Positions 6,299 to 8,127 of a DNA stretch of 8,127 nucleotides are shown here, one piece after another; position 1 is the first letter of the stretch, and the number at the start of each line of letters is the position of its first letter. The stretch is from contig JARJFC010000101.1 of the NCBI GenBank assembly GCA_029310945.1, positions 1 through 8,127 on the forward strand. The letters are read 5' to 3'. The stretch comes from Leptospira sp. 96542. Its GTDB lineage: Bacteria; Spirochaetota; Leptospiria; Leptospirales; Leptospiraceae. The notes below the pieces were generated by a model, which saw nothing but the letters and a program-made list of their open reading frames with translations, ran no database searches and was not told the origin of the DNA. Made by a program: the position numbers and the translations under genes.

Positions 6299-6529
6299 AT
6301 TGGCATCAACTCTTAAGAGGAGAGGCCATATACAAGGCACGGAAGTTTTCAGTCTGAAGTTCGCGAGTAGGACGTGTGCTTGGTGCAGACACCTCAAGAC
6401 GAGTAGCCATCACTGCGGATTGTCATTGAATCGATAGTTTCCACGCTTGACCGAACTCACGATCTCACTCATGGTCTGATCGACTTCAATTTGTGGATTG
6501 CTCCGAATTTATTGAACATGTCCAATGCG
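6299..6529. other. Non-coding stretch upstream of nhaA
   Basis: No complete gene is supported. A purine-rich AAGAGGAGAGG at about 6313-6323 looks like a ribosome-binding site but no start codon with a usable frame follows. On the minus strand, 6443-6484 reads V-D-Q-T-M-S-E-I-V-S-S-V-K-R, which resembles a piece of a chemotaxis receptor signalling domain (see findings). Its frame closes on both sides within a short distance. Confidence 0.35.
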
Positions 6530-6557
6530 TTGGGAGGACTATCCAAGCTGTTATGCT
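6530..6557 (+). promoter_or_regulatory. Possible sigma70 promoter for nhaA
   Basis: TTGGGA (6530-6535, four of six matches to the -35 consensus), a 16-bp spacer, and TATGCT (6552-6557, four of six to the -10) preceded by TG at 6549-6550 (extended -10). Transcription would start at about 6563-6567, close to the favoured ATG at 6567, which implies a very short leader or a leaderless message. Consensus matching only. Confidence 0.35.
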
Positions 6558-6566
6558 GGAATAGTC

Positions 6567-7907
6567 ATGCCAGACCCTCAATCCGAACCACTGACATCTG
6601 TCCAGTTACCCCGGGGATTGATCGACCTGGTAGCGCCCCCGTTCGTTAGGTTTTTACACATCGAGGCAGCTGGTGGCGCTGTCTTGCTGCTGTTTACCAT
6701 CGCGGCTCTCGTGCTGTCTAACTCACCATGGGCCGAGGCTTTTCTCAGCGTTTGGGAAACGCGGATCGAGTTCCGGGTCAATGAACTTGAATTCGGTCGC
6801 TCCTTGCGAGGATGGATCAACGACGGCCTGATGACGCTGTTTTTCTTTCTCGTTGCGCTCGAGCTGAAACGCGAAATCATCCTTGGAGAGATGCGCAATC
6901 CGCGCATGGCGGCACTATCAGTGGCCGCGGCAATAGGCGGAATGCTTGCTCCCGCAGCCGTCTATCTGGCGATCCAATGGGGACATCCCGGCCAGCATGG
7001 CTGGGGCATCGTGATGGCCACCGACACCGCGTTCGTCATTGCGTGCCTTGCACTACTCGGGACGCGTATTCCACACAGTCTGCGCGTGTTCATGCTGTTC
7101 CTGGCAATCGTTGACGACATCGGCGCCATCTTGGTCGTCGCCATCGGATATAGCCATCACGTGGATTGGCGCATGCTGGCGCTGGCCGCACTGTGCATTG
7201 GGGTCCTGCGCACCCTCGCGAACATCGGTATACGAGGCCTACCGATCTATTTCTTCGTGGGCGGCGCCACTTGGCTCGCCATTGACGCGTCCGGGCTCCA
7301 CGCCACTGTCACGGGTGTGATCCTTGGACTGATGACTCCCGCCAGGCGCTGGGTCAGCGACAGCCGGCTGTATTCCATCTTGAGCCAGGTCATTGCACAC
7401 CCAACGAACAGTCAGGGAAGCGGCAACACCCGCGACAGGAAAACCTTGCAGCTTGCCGAGATTGCTGCACGCGAATCACTGTCCCCAGTCGAGCGGCTTG
7501 AGATGACTCTGCACCCATGGGTCAGTTTCTGCATCATGCCAATCTTTGCCCTTGCCAACGCTGGTCTAGAGCTTTCCTGGGGAAATGCGGGACAACCCAT
7601 CGCAGCAACCGTGTTTCTCGGCTTCGCGCTGGGTAAGCCGGCAGGCATTCTTCTCTTTACTTGGCTCGCACTACGCTCTGGAATCGCCTTACGCCCTCCC
7701 GATCTGGATTGGAGGGCGGTGGCTGGTGGGAGCTTCCTAGCCGGCATCGGCTTCACCATGGCACTCTTCATTGCCAATCTTGCCCTTGCTGGTCCTTTGA
7801 TGGATGGCGCGAAGATCGGCATCTTCATGGCATCTCTGTTCTCGGCCGCCATAGGCTTGGCGCTGCTTCTCCGGATGCCGCGACAGCCGCTTCCAAGGGT
7901 GAGTTGA
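6567..7907 (+). CDS. nhaA: NhaA-type Na+/H+ antiporter
   Basis: This 446-aa inner-membrane protein is an NhaA antiporter, which exports Na+ (or Li+) in exchange for H+ and supports pH and salt homeostasis. Many hydrophobic segments span nearly the whole length. Key residues are all present: A-T-D-T-A-F at 151-156, with Asp153 matching E. coli Asp133; the ion-binding pair Asp183-Asp184 in A-I-V-D-D-I-G-A-I; L-H-P-W-V at 315-319; Lys357 in L-G-K-P-A-G, matching E. coli Lys300; and G-I-G-F-T-M-A-L-F-I-A at 393-403. It is longer than E. coli NhaA (388 aa), mainly through an N-terminal extension and a hydrophilic loop at about 262-310. An in-frame ATG at 6525 would add 14 residues (R-W-E-D-Y-P-S-C-Y-A-G-I-V) but lies upstream of the proposed promoter -10; ATG 6567, with a weak GGA upstream, is preferred. 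It stands alone, with no nhaR-like regulator in view, beside a dead integrase. Product is very confident, start moderately so. Confidence 0.96.
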   Translation: MPDPQSEPLTSVQLPRGLIDLVAPPFVRFLHIEAAGGAVLLLFTIAALVLSNSPWAEAFLSVWETRIEFRVNELEFGRSLRGWINDGLMTLFFFLVALELKREIILGEMRNPRMAALSVAAAIGGMLAPAAVYLAIQWGHPGQHGWGIVMATDTAFVIACLALLGTRIPHSLRVFMLFLAIVDDIGAILVVAIGYSHHVDWRMLALAALCIGVLRTLANIGIRGLPIYFFVGGATWLAIDASGLHATVTGVILGLMTPARRWVSDSRLYSILSQVIAHPTNSQGSGNTRDRKTLQLAEIAARESLSPVERLEMTLHPWVSFCIMPIFALANAGLELSWGNAGQPIAATVFLGFALGKPAGILLFTWLALRSGIALRPPDLDWRAVAGGSFLAGIGFTMALFIANLALAGPLMDGAKIGIFMASLFSAAIGLALLLRMPRQPLPRVS

Positions 7908-7922
7908 TCAATTCTTATTGAT

Positions 7923-8054
7923 TCAATGTCGATTACGAGGAGCGGGCGACGACTGCGCGTAATTGCGCGGACAACCCGAGGCGTGTGCCAAACAACGCGG
8001 GCCCCAGCTGGTCAGGGCGTTGAGCACCAGGCTGATGATGAGGATGGTTTCCAT
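7923..8054 (-). CDS. Short ORF with a hydrophobic N-terminus, probably truncated
   Basis: ATG 8054 opens a 43-codon frame that begins M-E-T-I-L-I-I-S-L-V-L-N-A-L-T-S-W, a good membrane anchor. It then changes to a Cys/Pro/Ser/Arg-rich tail that does not look like a natural protein. GGGGCAGGG stands a few bases before the ATG, and the start is 12 nt after the stop of the preceding minus-strand gene, so the two look like one operon. The abrupt change in character after about residue 17-25 suggests that the 3' part has been replaced, probably by the same rearrangement that brought nhaA next to it. No family recognised. Confidence 0.4.
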   Translation of the reverse strand: METILIISLVLNALTSWGPRCLAHASGCPRNYAQSSPAPRNRH

Positions 8055-8066
8055 GCGCCCTGCCCC

Positions 8067-8127
8067 TCACATCGCAAAGGCATCGCGGATTTCCCACCAG
8101 ACTTCCCGCCCCGCCTTGATCTCGGCG
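8067..8127 (-). CDS. C-terminal end of an unrecognised gene, cut by the window edge
   Basis: The last 19 codons before TGA (8067-8069) read A-E-I-K-A-G-R-E-V-W-W-E-I-R-D-A-F-A-M. Composition is that of a real GC-rich coding end, and a well-spaced ribosome-binding site and start of the next frame follow within 12 nt, which supports translation through this point. The piece is too short to name. It is read toward nhaA (convergent). Confidence 0.45.
   Translation of the reverse strand, partial: AEIKAGREVWWEIRDAFAM

Noticed and set aside
7908..7926. AT-rich TCAAT/ATTGA hairpin after nhaA as terminator
   Set aside because: Only 5 weak base pairs and no T-run.
1..8127. CRISPR array, toxin-antitoxin pair, defence system or retron
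   Set aside because: No regularly spaced repeats, no paired small genes with known signatures and no reverse transcriptase or nuclease motifs were seen.

Overview
The window looks like chromosomal DNA of a betaproteobacterium, probably order Burkholderiales. The left part (about 1-5150) has very GC-rich codon use. It carries an orphan Bug/TctC-type periplasmic binding protein, a family greatly expanded in Bordetella, Achromobacter, Cupriavidus and Comamonadaceae. The right part (about 5160-8127) is visibly AT-richer and holds gene debris, as expected of an acquired and eroding island. The genus cannot be settled from the sequence alone.

Region 1 (32-3985, minus strand) is a compact four-gene catabolic operon. 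Read in transcription order it encodes a secreted TctC-family solute-binding protein, an Ldh2/MDH2-family NAD(P)-dependent 2-hydroxyacid dehydrogenase, a succinate-semialdehyde-dehydrogenase-like aldehyde dehydrogenase and a small single-domain cupin. The two dehydrogenase genes overlap by 4 bp (ATGA). A perfect 9-bp GC hairpin followed by four U residues sits between the binding-protein gene and the rest. Region 2 (3986-4131) is the divergent control region. It contains an imperfect LysR-type dyad with T-N11-A spacing and a GCTGTAACA direct repeat spaced 21 bp. Region 3 (4132-5100, plus) is the LysR-type regulator, most simply the regulator of the operon. Together these genes suggest capture of an organic acid in the periplasm, oxidation of a hydroxyacid and an aldehyde in the cytoplasm, and substrate-responsive control. 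The substrate is not evident.

Region 4 (5101-6566) is a degraded mobile-DNA zone. It has a probable terminator after the LysR gene, a strong inverted repeat covering the ribosome-binding site of a P4-type tyrosine integrase, the integrase pseudogene itself (internal TAA and no catalytic domain), a 73-codon hypothetical gene and otherwise non-coding sequence.

Region 5 (6567-7907, plus) is a complete nhaA-type Na+/H+ antiporter with all key ion-binding residues. Region 6 (7908-8127, minus) holds the last codons of an unrecognised gene that enters from the right edge and a short, probably truncated membrane ORF behind it. I found no convincing new defence or RNA system. The most interesting points are the orphan catabolic operon with its internal hairpin, the occluded integrase start, and the cargo-like nhaA beside a dead integrase.
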